A DNA stretch of 64,000 nucleotides from NCBI GenBank assembly GCA_963575745.1, contig CAUYUJ010017804.1, positions 284,930-348,929 on the forward strand, in the 5' to 3' direction. Source of the DNA: Prorocentrum cordatum (Eukaryota > Sar > Dinophyceae > Prorocentrales > Prorocentraceae). Shown here one piece after another: positions 1 through 10,140 of the stretch (its first letter is position 1; the number at the start of each line of letters is the position of its first letter). The translations under genes and the position numbers were made by a program. The notes beneath the pieces are model-generated. The model worked only from the letters and a program-made list of their open reading frames with translations. It was not told where the DNA came from and made no database searches.

Positions 1-146
1 CCCCCTTCACCGCACTCCCCGCCTCCTTCTCCACCTCCACCTCTTCCACCTCGTCCTGTGCAGTTCCCTCTCCGCAAGCTCAGGAAAGGAAAGGGAAGAA
101 GAGGAACAGCAGATGGAGGGCCTGCCTCTCGTCAGTGTCCTCGTCC

Positions 147-247
147 TCCTCCCCCTCCCCCTCCTCCTTTTCCTCCTCCTCCTCCTCCTCCTCCTCCTCC
201 TCCTCCTCCTCCTCCCCCTCGTCGTTCTCCTCCTCCTCCTCCTCCTG
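147..247 (+). repeat. CTC/CCT microsatellite
   Basis: Nearly pure CTC triplets with CCCCT and TTT interruptions, ending just before a DinoSL-like sequence. Both strands stay open in several frames, giving poly-Ser, poly-Leu, poly-Pro or poly-Glu/Arg readings, which is expected of a triplet repeat and is not evidence of a gene. Positions 1-146 are pyrimidine-rich without other recognisable content. Confidence 0.9.
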
Positions 248-255
248 TCCTCCTT

Positions 256-277
256 TCCCTTGCCATTTTGGCTCAAG
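256..277 (+). other. Degenerate DinoSL relict (20/22)
   Basis: The last 16 bases, GCCATTTTGGCTCAAG, match the 3' part of the dinoflagellate spliced leader exactly; two of the six 5' bases differ. A genomic DinoSL is the known mark of an mRNA that was trans-spliced, reverse transcribed and reinserted. It follows the CTC tract directly. The base after it is C (AAG then CCG), so there is no GT donor and it is not an SL RNA gene. No protein is recognisable downstream. Confidence 0.72.
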
Positions 278-1040
278 CCGTTCGTCTCGAGGAAGGGGGG
301 GCCGAGTTGCCAGCGCATTTCTTGGGAGCGGTAAGGCGCTGGTCAGCCAGATCGACGGCCTTGGTCTTGTCACGAGGTCTTGTGGTACTGCCCTTTGTGC
401 ACTCAACGCGTCCTGTCCACACCGGCCAGGGTGTAGCAACGCTCGTGGACATGTCACGGGGGTTCTCCGGGCATTGTGTTGATGCTGGGCTACACTGTCA
501 ATGCGTTGCTGTCCTGGGGCTTTGCTGTAGAGCATTGGACACGTGTGCGGAGCTACACTGTCAATGCCACGCCTTCCTGCGGCTTTGCCGCGTTCCTGCT
601 CTGAGCGCACGCTGGAGGGAGCGGAGATCTTCAGAGATCCAGTCGGCGGCGCGCCCAGGAGGAAAGTGAGAGGGAGAAGGCCTTCTCAGAAGACGGCCGG
701 GCTTCTCAGAAGCCCCCCCCGCCTTCTGAGACGTCCTCTGCGTCTTCGGGGAAGGCTTAAGAAAACATCTCCGAAGGCCGGAGGCCTTCTAAAGCCTTCT
801 GAAAAAAGGCCCGCCCCCTCCCACTTCCCCTCGGCGCACCGCCTGTCCAGCCAACAAAATGACCAGCTGCCAGTAGCACAATTCCCATTCGGCAGTGGAG
901 GGACCCATGCCGTGCACCTCGGCGCGCAGGGCCCCGGCGGCCCGCGCGGGTTGGGGATTTCCATGGTGACCCGCGTCTTTGCACGATGAAGGCAGCGGTG
1001 GACCTCTGTCCGGATGCATCTGCGATGCGGTCAGGAACTC
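278..1040. other. No gene recognised
   Basis: GC-rich sequence downstream of the DinoSL relict. It has short near-repeats of a cacgtgtgcggagctacactgtc type at about 490-580 and an imperfect run of CTTCTGAGA/CTTCTCAGA motifs at 680-810. Frames are open but without recognisable protein similarity. Confidence 0.5.
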
Positions 1041-1042
1041 TT

Positions 1043-1226
1043 GGATAGCGTGTCGACACGGCGGCCCCTGCGACACGCTACCCCCTGCGAGCGGATAGAG
1101 TGTCGCTCCGCTCGCGGGGCGGGAGGCTCGGAAATGCTCGGGACGTAGACGCCTCGGGGCCACGAAGCGGGTAGCGTCCCGCTCCAAAGCGTGGTGGGCC
1201 AGAACTGGAGGGGCGACACGCTATCC
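1043..1226. mobile_element. Possible MITE-like element with 13-bp inverted ends
   Basis: GGATAGCGTGTCG at 1043-1055 is repeated as its exact reverse complement at 1214-1226. The interior also contains GCGACACGCTACC and GGATAGAGTGTCG, related versions of the same motif. No target-site duplication is obvious. It could be a short inverted repeat without mobility. Confidence 0.4.
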
Positions 1227-1228
1227 CA

Positions 1229-1505
1229 AAATTTCCCGACCGTAATCCGACATGCATGCGTACCAGGAACAGGTTTCCCTTCTGGTTCTGCAAGCAGTGC
1301 GGCACCATCCGTCAGGTACCTTCTGATTCGCCTACAGATCTTGCTCTTCCAGGCGCTCTGGGCAAATATTGGCGTCCTTTGCCGCTACCTCCAGTAGCTG
1401 TCGGGTCGTCCTCGTCTCGGTTCTCGAAGACCAAAGAAAAACATCATGGTTTCGAGGCGTGGCCTTCAACAAAACAAAATTACAATAAAAACAACCAGTC
1501 CCCAA
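1229..1505. other. No gene recognised
   Basis: Mixed-composition sequence becoming AT-richer towards 1480-1500. I see no coding similarity, repeat or structural signal. Confidence 0.5.
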
Positions 1506-2256
1506 CAAAAACAGCGCGCGCTGTTGCGAATTCGCACGAAACCTATACAATTGTTTTTAAGCATGTTCATCGAATGCGACCAAACGCGCCTCTCGCGCAC
1601 ATGCCGAAATCATTCGAACGCCCTTGCGCGCGTGCTGGGCGAGTTACGATCCCTGTCGCATGATGCCATGCGGGCCACTGGCGCCCGTCGGCCGCGCGCA
1701 TGTCGAAATCCCTCCACAACTTTCATCACCGACACGTGGACACCATCATCGTCACCTGCGTGATCAGCATCGGCGCCGTCACTGGCCTGGCCGTCGTCAT
1801 CGTCGTCGTCACGAACGCGGCTACAAGCATAACTGTGTTTGCCGTTGTCGACGTCGCCATGATACCGTGCCCGCCCGAGTCGCCGACTCGCACCAAACTG
1901 CCCGAGCGTCAGCGCGGCCTGCAAAACGAGCGGGGAAGTTCACAGCGGTTAGCGCCACCGCGGTCGCGGCGGTCGTATCACACTAGCTGGCCGCTCTGCG
2001 CGCGAGCCTGCGCGCGCAAGCGCGGCCGCAGCGATGCGCCAACAAGCGCCGAGCAATCATCGCAGTCAGCGCCGCGTCAGTTTTGAGAACTCAGTTGCGG
2101 GCGGGTGGCTGGGATGATTGCGCGATCCGTAGAATTGACAACTCAAAGTTCGGAAAGGGTGAATTGCACCACGTAGATGGATCCACATATATTACACCAC
2201 GTAGATGGACCCACATAGGTTGCACCGCATGCAATGCAACGAATAGGTTGCACGAC

Positions 2257-2291
<35 letters not shown>

Positions 2292-2645
2292 TTGCCCCAC
2301 ATATATTGCTCCGCATGGGTGGCAACACACATATCGCAGCACATGTATCGCACAACCTAGATTGCACAACATGAATCACACCACGTAGAGTGCACCACAT
2401 AGGTCGTACATTCTAGATCACACCGCGCAGATGACACCGCATTGACTGCACGCAAATATTGCATAACATAAGTTATCCTTTCGTTCTTCCCCTTTTAAAA
2501 AATAATATAATAAAAGACTCACCCCCCCCCCCCCGGCGTTATCGCCCCCCCTTTCGGGTATGTGAATGATATGATTCTGACCACATGTCCAACGTAACTA
2601 TGGAATCGCAATGCCCCAGGCCAACAGGTATCCCCCCTAAGGTTC
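1506..2645 (+). repeat. Composite dispersed repeat CR-2, copy 1
   Basis: Shares ordered blocks with copies at 6020-7180 and 7185-8545: a leader with ATGCCGAAATCATTCGAACG and CCCTTGCGCG, a GTC-rich part (here only ~1785-1815), the block GTTGCGGGYGGGTGG then GGGATGATTGCGCGA (2095-2127), a field of short TTGCACCACGTAGA repeats (2161-2460), and a terminal block with C-run, GGCGTTATC and CTTTCGGGTATGTGAAT (2521-2570). No protein similarity. It may be a non-autonomous element or segmental duplication. Confidence 0.75.
2161..2460 (+). repeat. Short degenerate tandem repeat (TTGCACCACGTAGA type)
   Basis: About fifteen degenerate units of 14-18 bp built on TTGCACCACATAGAT, interrupted by a TA/GA dinucleotide run at 2258-2291. 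The same monomer recurs at 8361-8535 and as a remnant near 6968-6985, always at the same place in CR-2. Confidence 0.8.
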
Positions 2646-2935
2646 CCTTGTAATTACCCTGTGACGTACCCAACCCATTTGTATCAATGGAAACGAGGAA
2701 TTGGCCGAAACTTGCATGAACAATCAACTTGATGTGTAAGCTACTTGGGGCACGCGCCTATGGCATGATGCGCAGGAGAACCATGCAAGAACGAGGGGCG
2801 ACAGCTGCAGGCTCGAAAAGGACATGGGGAGTCGGGAACGCAGAGCAAGAGAAAAACGTGCGGGAAGCCGAACCCTCAGCACGGCAGCAGCAGAGGGAAG
2901 GTGACTGCAGGCGGAGAACAAGGACGAAAGCGGCG

Positions 2936-4078
2936 TCTAATTTGAGTCTGCGGTGGGTACCCACTGCTGTGCCCCATCAGCAGCCCTCGAAAGTGGCGAC
3001 AGTTTCACAGATCGCAGCCCCCCCAGGGATGGCGAGGTCTAGTTTGAGTCTGCGGTGGGTACCCACTGTGCTGTGCCCCTCAGCACCCCTCGAAAGTGGC
3101 GACAGTTTCACAGATCGCAGCCCCCCAGGGACGGCGGGGTCTAATTTGAGTCTGCGGTGGGTGCCCACTGTGCTGTGCCCCTCAGCAACCCTCGAAAGTG
3201 GCGACGGTTTCACAGATCGCAGCCCCCCAGGGATGGCGAGGTCTAATTTGAGTCTGCGGTGGGTACCCACTGTGCTGTGCCCCTCAGCGGTGGTTGGCGA
3301 CAACACAGCCCTCGAACGTGGCGATTCACAGATCGCAGCCCCCAGGGATGGCGAGGTCTAATTTGAGCCTGCGGTGGGTACCCACTGTGCTGGGCCTCTC
3401 AGCAGCCTTCGAACGTGGCGACAGTTTCACAGATCGCAGCCCCCCAGGGATGGCGAGGTCCAATTTGAGTCTGCGGTGGGTACCCACTGCGCTGTGCCCC
3501 TCAGCAGCCCTCGAAAGTGGCGACAGTTTCACAGATCGCAGCCCCCCAGGGATGGCGAGGTCTAGTTTGAACCTGCGGTGGGTACCCCCTGTGCTGGGCC
3601 CCATCAGCAGCCCTCGAAAGTGGCTGCAGTTTCACAGATCGCAGCCCCCCAGGGAAGGCGAGGTCTAGTTTGAGTCTGCGGTGGGTACCCACTGTGCTGC
3701 GCCCCATCAGCAGCCCTCGAAAGTAGCGACAGTTTCCCAGATCGCAGCCCCCCAGGGATGGCGAGGTCTAATTTTGAGTCTGCGGTGGGTACCTACTGTG
3801 TTGTGCCCCTCAGCAGCCCTCGAAAGTGGCGCCAGTTTCACAGATCGCAGCCCCCCAGGGGTGACGAGGTCTAATTCGAATCTGCGGTGGGTACCCACTG
3901 TGCTGGGCCCCTCAGCAGCCCTCGAAAGTGGCGACAGTTTCACAGATCGCAGCCCCCCAGGGACGGCGACGTCTAATTTGAGTCTGCGGTGGGTACCCAC
4001 TGTGCTGTGCCCCATCAGCAGCCCTCGAAAGTGGCGACAGTTTCACAGATCGCAGCCCCCCAGGGATGGCGACGTCAA
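2936..4078 (+). repeat. 102-bp satellite array 1 (~11 copies)
   Basis: The landmark CTGCGGTGGGTACCCACTG recurs at 2948, 3050, 3152, 3254, 3369 and onward to ~3984. Spacing is 102 bp except one 115-bp unit containing an extra GGTGGTTGGCGACAAC. Each monomer holds CCCTCGAAAGTGGCG, TTTCACAGATCGCAGC and CCCCCCAGGGATGGCGAGG. Because 102 is divisible by 3, all frames that escape stops stay open as 34-residue repeats; I treat those as non-coding. Confidence 0.95.
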
Positions 4079-4455
4079 AGGCAGGGGGGAAGAGATGGGC
4101 GGGAAGGAAGGAAGGAGACGCGCGAGCACTGCTCTATTCAAAACGAGAACCCAACGCAGGAGGGTTGGGAAACAATACCATGTGACGTACCCAACCCATT
4201 TGTATCAATGGGTACGAGGAGTTGGCCGAAACTTGCATGGACAATCAACGTGGCGTGTAAGCTACTTGGGACACGCGCCTATGGCATGATGCGCAGGAGA
4301 ACCATGCAAGAACCAGGGGCGACAACTACAGGCCCGAAGAGGACATGGGGAGTCGGGAACGCAGAGCAGGAGAAAAACGTGCGGGAAGCCGAACCATCAG
4401 CACGGCAGCAGCAGAGGATAGGTGACTGCAGGAGGAGAACAAGGACGAGAGCGGC

Positions 4456-5896
4456 GTCGAATTTGAGTCTGCGGTGGGTACCCATTGTGCTGTGCCCCTT
4501 CAGCAGCCCTCGAACGTGGCGACAATTTCACAGATCGCAGCCGCCCAGGGATGGCGAGGTCTAATTTGAATCTGCGGTGGGTGCCCACTGTGCCGTGCCC
4601 CTCAACAGCCCTCGAACGTGGCGACAGTTTCACAGATCGCAGCCACCCAGGGATGGCGAGGTCTAATTTGAATCTGCGGTGGGTACCCACTGTGCTGGGC
4701 CCCATCAGCAGCCCTCGAAAGTGGCGACAGTTTCACAGATCGCAGCCCCCCAGGGGGATGGCGAGGTCTAATTTGAGTCTGCGGTGGGTACCCACTGTGC
4801 TGGGCCCCTTCAGCAGCCCTCGAAAGTGGCGACAGTTTCACAGATCGCAGCCCCCCAGGGATGGCGAGGTCTAATTTGAACCTGCGGTGGGTATCCACTG
4901 TGCTGGGCCCCTCAGCAGCCCTCGAAAGTGGCGGCAGCTTCACAGACCGCAGCCCCCCAGGGATGGCGAGGTCGAATTTGAATCTGCGGTGGGTACCCAC
5001 TGTGCTGGGCCCCTCAGCAGCCCTCGAAAGTGGCGCCAGTTTCACAGATCGCAGCCCCCCAGGGATGGCGAGGCAGAATTTGAATCTGCGGTGGGTACCC
5101 ACTGTGCTGGGCCCATCAGCAGCCCTCGAAAGTGGCGACAGTTTCCCAGATCGCAGCCCCCCAGGGATGGCGAGGTAGACTTTGAGTCTGCGGTGGGTAC
5201 CCACTGTGCTGGGCGCCTCAGCAGCCCTCGAAAGTGGCGACAGTTTCACAGATCGCAGCCCCCCAGGGAATGGCGATGTCTAATTTGAGTCTGCAGTGGG
5301 TACCCACTGTGCTGGGCCCCATCAGCAGCCCTCGAAAGTGGCGGCAGTTTCACAGATCGCAGCCCCCCAGGGATGGCGAGGTCTAATTTGAATCTGCGGT
5401 GGGTACCCACTGCGCTGGGCCCCTCAGCAGCCCTCGAAAGTGGCGACAGTTTCACGGATCGCAGCCCCCCAGGGAATGGCGATGTCTAATTTGAGTCTGC
5501 GGTGGGTACCCACTGTGCTGCCCCCCCCAACAGCCCTCGAAAGTGGCGTCAGTTTCACAGATCGCAGCCCCCCAGGGATGGCGAAGTCGAATTTGAGTCT
5601 GCGGTGGGTACCCACTGTGCTGGGCCCCTCAGCAGCCCTCGAGTGTGGCGACAGTTTCACAGATCGCAGCCCCCCAGGGATGGCGAGGTCGAATTTGAGT
5701 CTGCGGTGGGTACCCACTGTGCTGGGCCCCTCAGCAGCCCTCGAAAGTGGCGACAGTTTCACAGATCGCAGCCCCCCAGGGATGGCGAGGTCTAAATTGA
5801 ATCTGCGGTGGGTACCCACTGTGCTGGGCCCCCCAGCAGCCCTCGAAAGTGGCGCCAGTTTCACAGATCGCAGCCCCCCAGGGATGGCGAGGTCAA
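4456..5896 (+). repeat. 102-bp satellite array 2 (~14 copies)
   Basis: Same monomer as array 1, landmark from 4469 to ~5803. Variants are mainly GCTGTGCCCC versus GCTGGGCCCC and TTGAGTCTG versus TTGAATCTG; the GGG form predominates here and the GTG form in array 1, suggesting partly separate homogenisation. Confidence 0.95.
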
Positions 5897-6019
5897 AGGC
5901 AGGGGGGAAGAGAGGGACGGGAAGGAAGGAAGGAGACGCGCGAGCAGTGCTCTATTCAAAACGAGAACCCAACGCAGGAGGGTTGGGGAAAAAACACTAC
6001 GCGGTGGCATTTTTTGTTC

Positions 6020-7180
6020 TAACATAACACTGTCGAAATCTGTCGAACGCCCTTGCGCGTGTGCAGCCGCGAGACTCCTCTCAACAAAAAAAAAACGAAG
6101 TGCGGACGCGCGCGACGTCGCGCGCGTACGCCGAAATCCTCCAAAACCCATCGGTTTCGGAAGGATTTCAAAATCGCGCGTCCCAAAAACCTACAAAAAC
6201 ACAAGGTTTCGCAACACGGATTTTCAACAAAAGCGTGCGCGCGCGCTCTTGCGGCGTCGTCGTCGACGTCGTCGTCGTTGTCGCCGTCCTCCCTCCTCCA
6301 GCGTCGTCAAAGTCGTCGTCGTCGCCTGCGTCGTCCTGTGTCTTTCCTCGTGTTCGTCGTCGTCGTCCTCTTTGGCGTCGTGGTCGTTTCCGTCGTCGTT
6401 GTCGCCGTGGTCGTCATTCCTCCTCCTCCCTCGTCGTCGTCGTCGTCGTCCGTCGTCGGCGTCTCGTCGTCGTCCCTCCTATTTCGTCGCCGTCGTCGTC
6501 GTTGTCTTCGTCGTCTCGTCGTATTCCCTCCTCCCTCGTCGTTGTCGTCGTCGGCGTCGCCGTCTTTCCTCCTTCTTCGTCGTTCGCGTCGTCGCCGTCC
6601 ACCCTCCTCCCTCGTTGTCGTCGTTGTCGTCGTTGTCGCCGTCGTTGTCCTCCCTCCTCCCTCGTCGTCGTCTTCGTTGGCGACGTCGTCGTCGTCTTCG
6701 TCGTCGTCGTCGGCGTCGGCGTCGTCGTCGTCGTCGTCGACGTCGGCGTCGTCGTCGTCGCCGCCGTCGTCGTCGTCGTCGTCGTCGTCGGCCGTCTTGC
6801 TTCTCCGGCCTTCTTGGGGCGCTCTTGAGACGCCCCCGAGGGCTCCAAGACGACCCTGGAACGATATCTGTGCTCGGTCCCGCATGGGTTTTGCAAAACA
6901 AGTTGCGGGTGGGTGGGTGGGATGATTGCGCGAGCAGTGGAGTTGACAATTTCAAGTTCGGCAAGTGGATTGCACCACGTAGTTTTGTACGCGTAGATTC
7001 TCCTTTCTGAAAAGAGAATAGACTCTACCCCCCCCCCTGGCGTTATCCCCACCCCTTTCGGGTATGTGAATCATATATAATTGTGACCACATGTCCATCC
7101 TGAATATGAATGTACACTATGCTTGAGGGGCTGGTATCCACCCCCCTGAAGTTTTTTATATAAAAAAATACGCGGGGACA
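6020..7180 (+). repeat. Composite dispersed repeat CR-2, copy 2
   Basis: Begins TCTAACATAACACTGTCGAA and carries GTCGAACGCCCTTGCGCGTG, then CCGAAATCCTCCAAAACCCA, GGAAGGATTTCAAAATCG, CAAGGTTTCGCAACACGG, a long GTC field (6253-6795), GTTGCGGGTGGGTGGGTGGG (6902-6921) and the C-run/GGCGTTATC/CTTTCGGGTATGTGAAT terminal block near 7030-7075. The TTGCACCACGTAG field is reduced to one unit. It abuts the satellite tail on the left and copy 3 on the right. Confidence 0.8.
6253..6795 (+). repeat. GTC/TCG microsatellite field
   Basis: Interrupted GTCGTC repeats punctuated by CCTCCCTCCTCC blocks. Long open frames (Arg, Ser/Val, Asp/Thr runs) exist on both strands at once, as expected from a triplet repeat, so no coding region is called. 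Confidence 0.92.
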
Positions 7181-7656
7181 TGTGCTGCTCTAACATAAGA
7201 CTTGTTTCGCGACTCCCTGGCAAAATAAGACGAAAAGCACACGCGCGCGTCGTCGCGCGCGCATGCCGAAATCATTCAATAACCTTCGGTGCCGGAAGGA
7301 TTTCGCAATCGATTTTCCCTAAAAAACATACTAAAACACTGATTCAGCTTACGCGCGAGCTCTTGCAACATCTTAAGAAAACCATGAGTTTTTCCAGATT
7401 TTCACAAAATGCTACCAAACGGGCTTCGCGCGCGCATGTCGAAGTCTGTCGAACGCCCTTGCGCGTGTGCCGTCGCGAGAACCCTCTGCAAAAAATGGGG
7501 CGAAGTGCAGACGCGCGCGTCGTCGCGCGCGTATGCCGAAATCCTTCAAAACCCGTCGGTGTCGGAAGGATTTCAAAATCGTGCGTGCAAAAACCCGACA
7601 AAAGCACAAGGTTTCGCAACACGGATGTTCAACAAAAGCGTGCGCGCGCGCTCTTG

Positions 7657-7687
<31 letters not shown>

Positions 7688-8105
7688 CTCCCTCCTCCCT
7701 TGTCGTCGTCGTCGTCTTCTGTCTTTCCTCGTCGTCGTCGTCGTCGTCGTCGTCGTCCTCTTTGGCGTCGAGGTCGTTTCCGTCGTCGTTGTCGCCGTGG
7801 TCGTCCTTCCTCCTCCTCCCTCCTCATCGTCGTCGTCGTCGTCGGCGTCTCCTCGTCGTCCCTCCTATTTCGTCGCCGTCGTCGTCGTCGTCGTCGTGGT
7901 CTTCCCTCCTCCCTCGTCGTCGTCGTCGTCGGCGTCGCCGTCCTCCCTCCTTCGTCGTTCGCGTCGTCGCCGTCCTCCCTCCTCCCTCGTCGTCGTCGTT
8001 GTCGCCGTCGTCGTCCTCCCTCCTCCCTCGTTGTCGTCGTCGTCGGCGTCGGCGTCGTCATCGTCGTCGTCGGCGTCGGCGTCGGCGTCGTCGTCGGCGT
8101 CGGTG

Positions 8106-8137
<32 letters not shown>

Positions 8138-8237
8138 GTCGTCGCCGAAGTCGTTGGAGACGTCGTCGGTGTCGTCGTAGTCGTCGTCATCGGCGTCGTC
8201 GTCGTCGTCGACGTCGCTGTCGTCGTCGGCGTCGGTG
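7657..8237 (+). repeat. GTC/TCG microsatellite field
   Basis: Same architecture as 6253-6795 with aligned CCTCCCTCCTCC punctuation, showing the two fields descend from one repeat. Open frames through it are artefacts of composition. Confidence 0.92.
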
Positions 8238-8360
8238 TCGTTGCTAAGTGCCATTTGGTACCTACCGTCACGGTCTTAAGAGGTTTTGCAAACCAAGTTG
8301 CGGGTGGGTGGGTGGGATGTTTGCAAGAGCATGGGGTGTGTCAAACCATGGGTAAAAGCC

Positions 8361-8535
8361 AATTGCACCACGTAGACTGCACCAAATAGACTGCACCACA
8401 CACATCGCACATCATATATTGCACAACGTAAATCGCACCACATAGATTGCATCACATACATTGTACGCACAGATGGCACCACATAGATGGCACCACACAG
8501 GTTGCACAACATAGATGGCACAACCTACATTGGTA
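8361..8535 (+). repeat. Short degenerate tandem repeat (TTGCACCACGTAGA type)
   Basis: Around ten degenerate 14-18-bp units (TTGCACCACGTAGAC, TTGCACAACGTAAAT and similar), the same monomer as 2161-2460. Confidence 0.8.
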
Positions 8536-8585
8536 GAAACACATGGTTTGGGGTTCACGCTAGCTAACCTATACCTACAGAACGA

Positions 8586-9330
8586 GAAACAAGAGAGAGA
8601 GAGAGAGAAATATAGAGAGACAGAGATGGACAGATATAGACAGAGAGGTGGAGAGAGACAGAGAGAGAGAGAGAGCTAGACACAGACTGACAGACGGAGA
8701 GAGGGACAGAGAAAGGAAAACACACACAGACACAGACAGACAAACACACTGACAGACATACAGACAGGCAGACAGAGAGAAAAAGAGAGAGAGACAGAGA
8801 GTGATGCCAAGGCGGAGGGATAAGTGGAGGGGGGGGGGCAAAAGGAGGGGGATGAGGACGAGGGGGATGAGGAGGAGGAGGAGGAGGAGACGGAATGGAG
8901 AGGCGGAGCGCGCCGACGGGGCGAAAGCGACTGCGGTGGCCGCTCCACTGGGCGCTGTACGGGCTGCTCCAGGAATCTGCCCGCACCCCCTCTGCGGTGG
9001 AGGGCAGCGCCAATGCGAGGAGGGGGGAGGACGAGCACGAGGAGGAAGGACGAGGGGGAGGAGGACGAGGAGGAAGGACGAGGACGAGGACGAGGGGGAG
9101 GAGGGGGGAGGGGGGAGGACGAGCACGAGCACCAGTGAGAGGAGGGGGGAGGGCGAGCACGAGGCGGAAGGACGGGGAGGACGAGAAGGCGGGCGCCGAG
9201 CAAACGACTCGTTCTGCCTCCTGCCCAGGCGCCCGGAGCTCTCTGAGCCCGTCGGTCCTTCGAGCCCCCCTGGCAGGCGCCCCGAGCGACGAGGGGAAGC
9301 ATGAAGGAGGGAGGAGAGGAGGAGAATGGG
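8586..9330. repeat. GA-rich low-complexity tract
   Basis: AGAGAG and ACAGACAGAC runs (8586-8800) pass into GGA/GAC-rich purine sequence to 9200 and then ordinary GC-rich DNA. Overlapping open frames on both strands are compositional. No gene recognised. Confidence 0.8.
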
Positions 9331-9339
9331 GGCCTGTAC

Positions 9340-10140
9340 AACCCCAAGACTCATCAACGATATTGCAATAAACCCCCCCTCCAAGTCCCCTTTCCACAAG
9401 CCCCTACAAGAACTCATCTTCACTGAGGGAAGCGCCCCGTTGGAAGGCAACTGTCTGAAAAGGCTGAACTGCGTCAGAACACCACTTTCCTGAGACGTCA
9501 ACGCCACGAATCGCCTTTACCGTTGCGTCTTGATCATCCTGAATCGTGCCAGAACGCCAGTCCTGGGACGTCAGCACCGCGAATCAACGTAAACGTTTCG
9601 CCTTGACAATACGGCATCGTGCCCAAACACCATTTCTGGGACGTTAGCCATGAGAATCCTTGAACATGCTGTAAACTGTTCAGACGACTATGCGCGGCGA
9701 TGGAGCGAGGACCACATTTTGAAAAGGAGCCGCTCTCGATCCATAGATCTCTGGATTTGTTCAAACGAATGCACGTGGCGCTGAGGCGAAAACCACATTT
9801 TGAAAGCGGACCGCCCTCCATCCGTGAAGATTCTGCATCTTGTTAAACGAATGTGCGCGGCGCAGAGCCAGATTTTGAAAACCACCCGACCTCCATCTGT
9901 GAAACTGCTGCAAATTTCAAGCTTCAAGATCACGAGTGGTGAAGAAACCTCAGGTGAAACGCCTGGCCCGCCCTACCGACACGCCTCGGGGGGCGGCAGG
10001 GATGAGGGGGGGAGGAGGAGGAGGAGGAGGAGGAGGAGGAGGAGGAGGAGGAGGAGGAGGAGGGAGGAGGAGGAGGAGGAGAAGGAGGAGGAGGCGGAGG
10101 AGGAGGAGGAGGAGGAGGAGGAGGAGGAGGGGAGGAGAGG
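9340..10140 (-). repeat. Composite dispersed repeat CR-1, copy 1 (inverted)
   Basis: Reverse-complement relative of 46870-47790 and 47791-48575. In its own 5'-3' order: a CCT microsatellite (10135-10009), GTGTCGGTAGGGCGGGCC (near 9985-9965), three ~82-bp units each with TTTTCAAAATGTGG and a TTCGTTTAACAAG-like end (9930-9700), degenerate GGGACGTCA-bearing units (9640-9480), and the end block CTTGGAGGGGGG, TTATTGCAATATCGTTGATG, AGTCTTGGGGTT (9385-9335). No protein similarity in any frame. Confidence 0.8.
10009..10135 (+). repeat. GGA microsatellite
   Basis: GGAGGA run with GAA and GCG interruptions. It is the 5' border of CR-1 copy 1, read on the minus strand as CCT. Confidence 0.9.

Larger units (their letters stand above)
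2661..5995 (+). repeat. Tandem duplication containing two 102-bp satellite arrays
   Basis: A unit beginning GTGACGTACCCAACCCATTT starts at 2661 and again at 4182. Each holds a ~275-bp leader (with GTGTAAGCTACTTGGG and GGCATGATGCGCAGGAGAAC), a 102-bp array, and a tail with AAAGGCAGGGGGGAAGAGA and CAAAACGAGAACCCAACGCA (4075-4170 and 5892-5985). The second unit is longer because its array has more copies. This is a higher-order repeat, not a gene. Confidence 0.92.
7185..8545 (+). repeat. Composite dispersed repeat CR-2, copy 3
   Basis: Opens with TCTAACATAAGACTTG, has two successive leader blocks (7220-7330 and 7430-7650, both with GCCGAAATC and GGAAGGATTTC), then a GTC field (7657-8237), GTTGCGGGTGGGTGGGTGGG (8297-8316) and a TTGCACCACGTAGA field (8361-8535). 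The C-run terminal block is absent. The double leader suggests an internal duplication. Confidence 0.8.

Noticed and set aside
58-669. Overlapping open frames of 100-200 codons across the CTC tract
   Set aside because: Homopolymeric Pro/Ser/Leu/Glu/Arg readings in several frames and both strands are produced by the triplet repeat.
2729-5864. Many 100-215 codon frames with repeated SNLSLRWVPTV or GTHRRLKLDLAIPGG peptides
   Set aside because: They follow from a 102-bp (34-codon) monomer; frames are open on both strands and there is no start/stop logic or recognisable domain.
5808-8389. Frames up to 400 codons rich in Arg, Val, Ser or Asp/Thr
   Set aside because: Artefacts of GTC/TCG microsatellites; the alternative frames are just as open.
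8564-9507. Frames of 220-310 codons on the minus strand
   Set aside because: GA/GGA-rich composition without natural amino-acid use or family resemblance.
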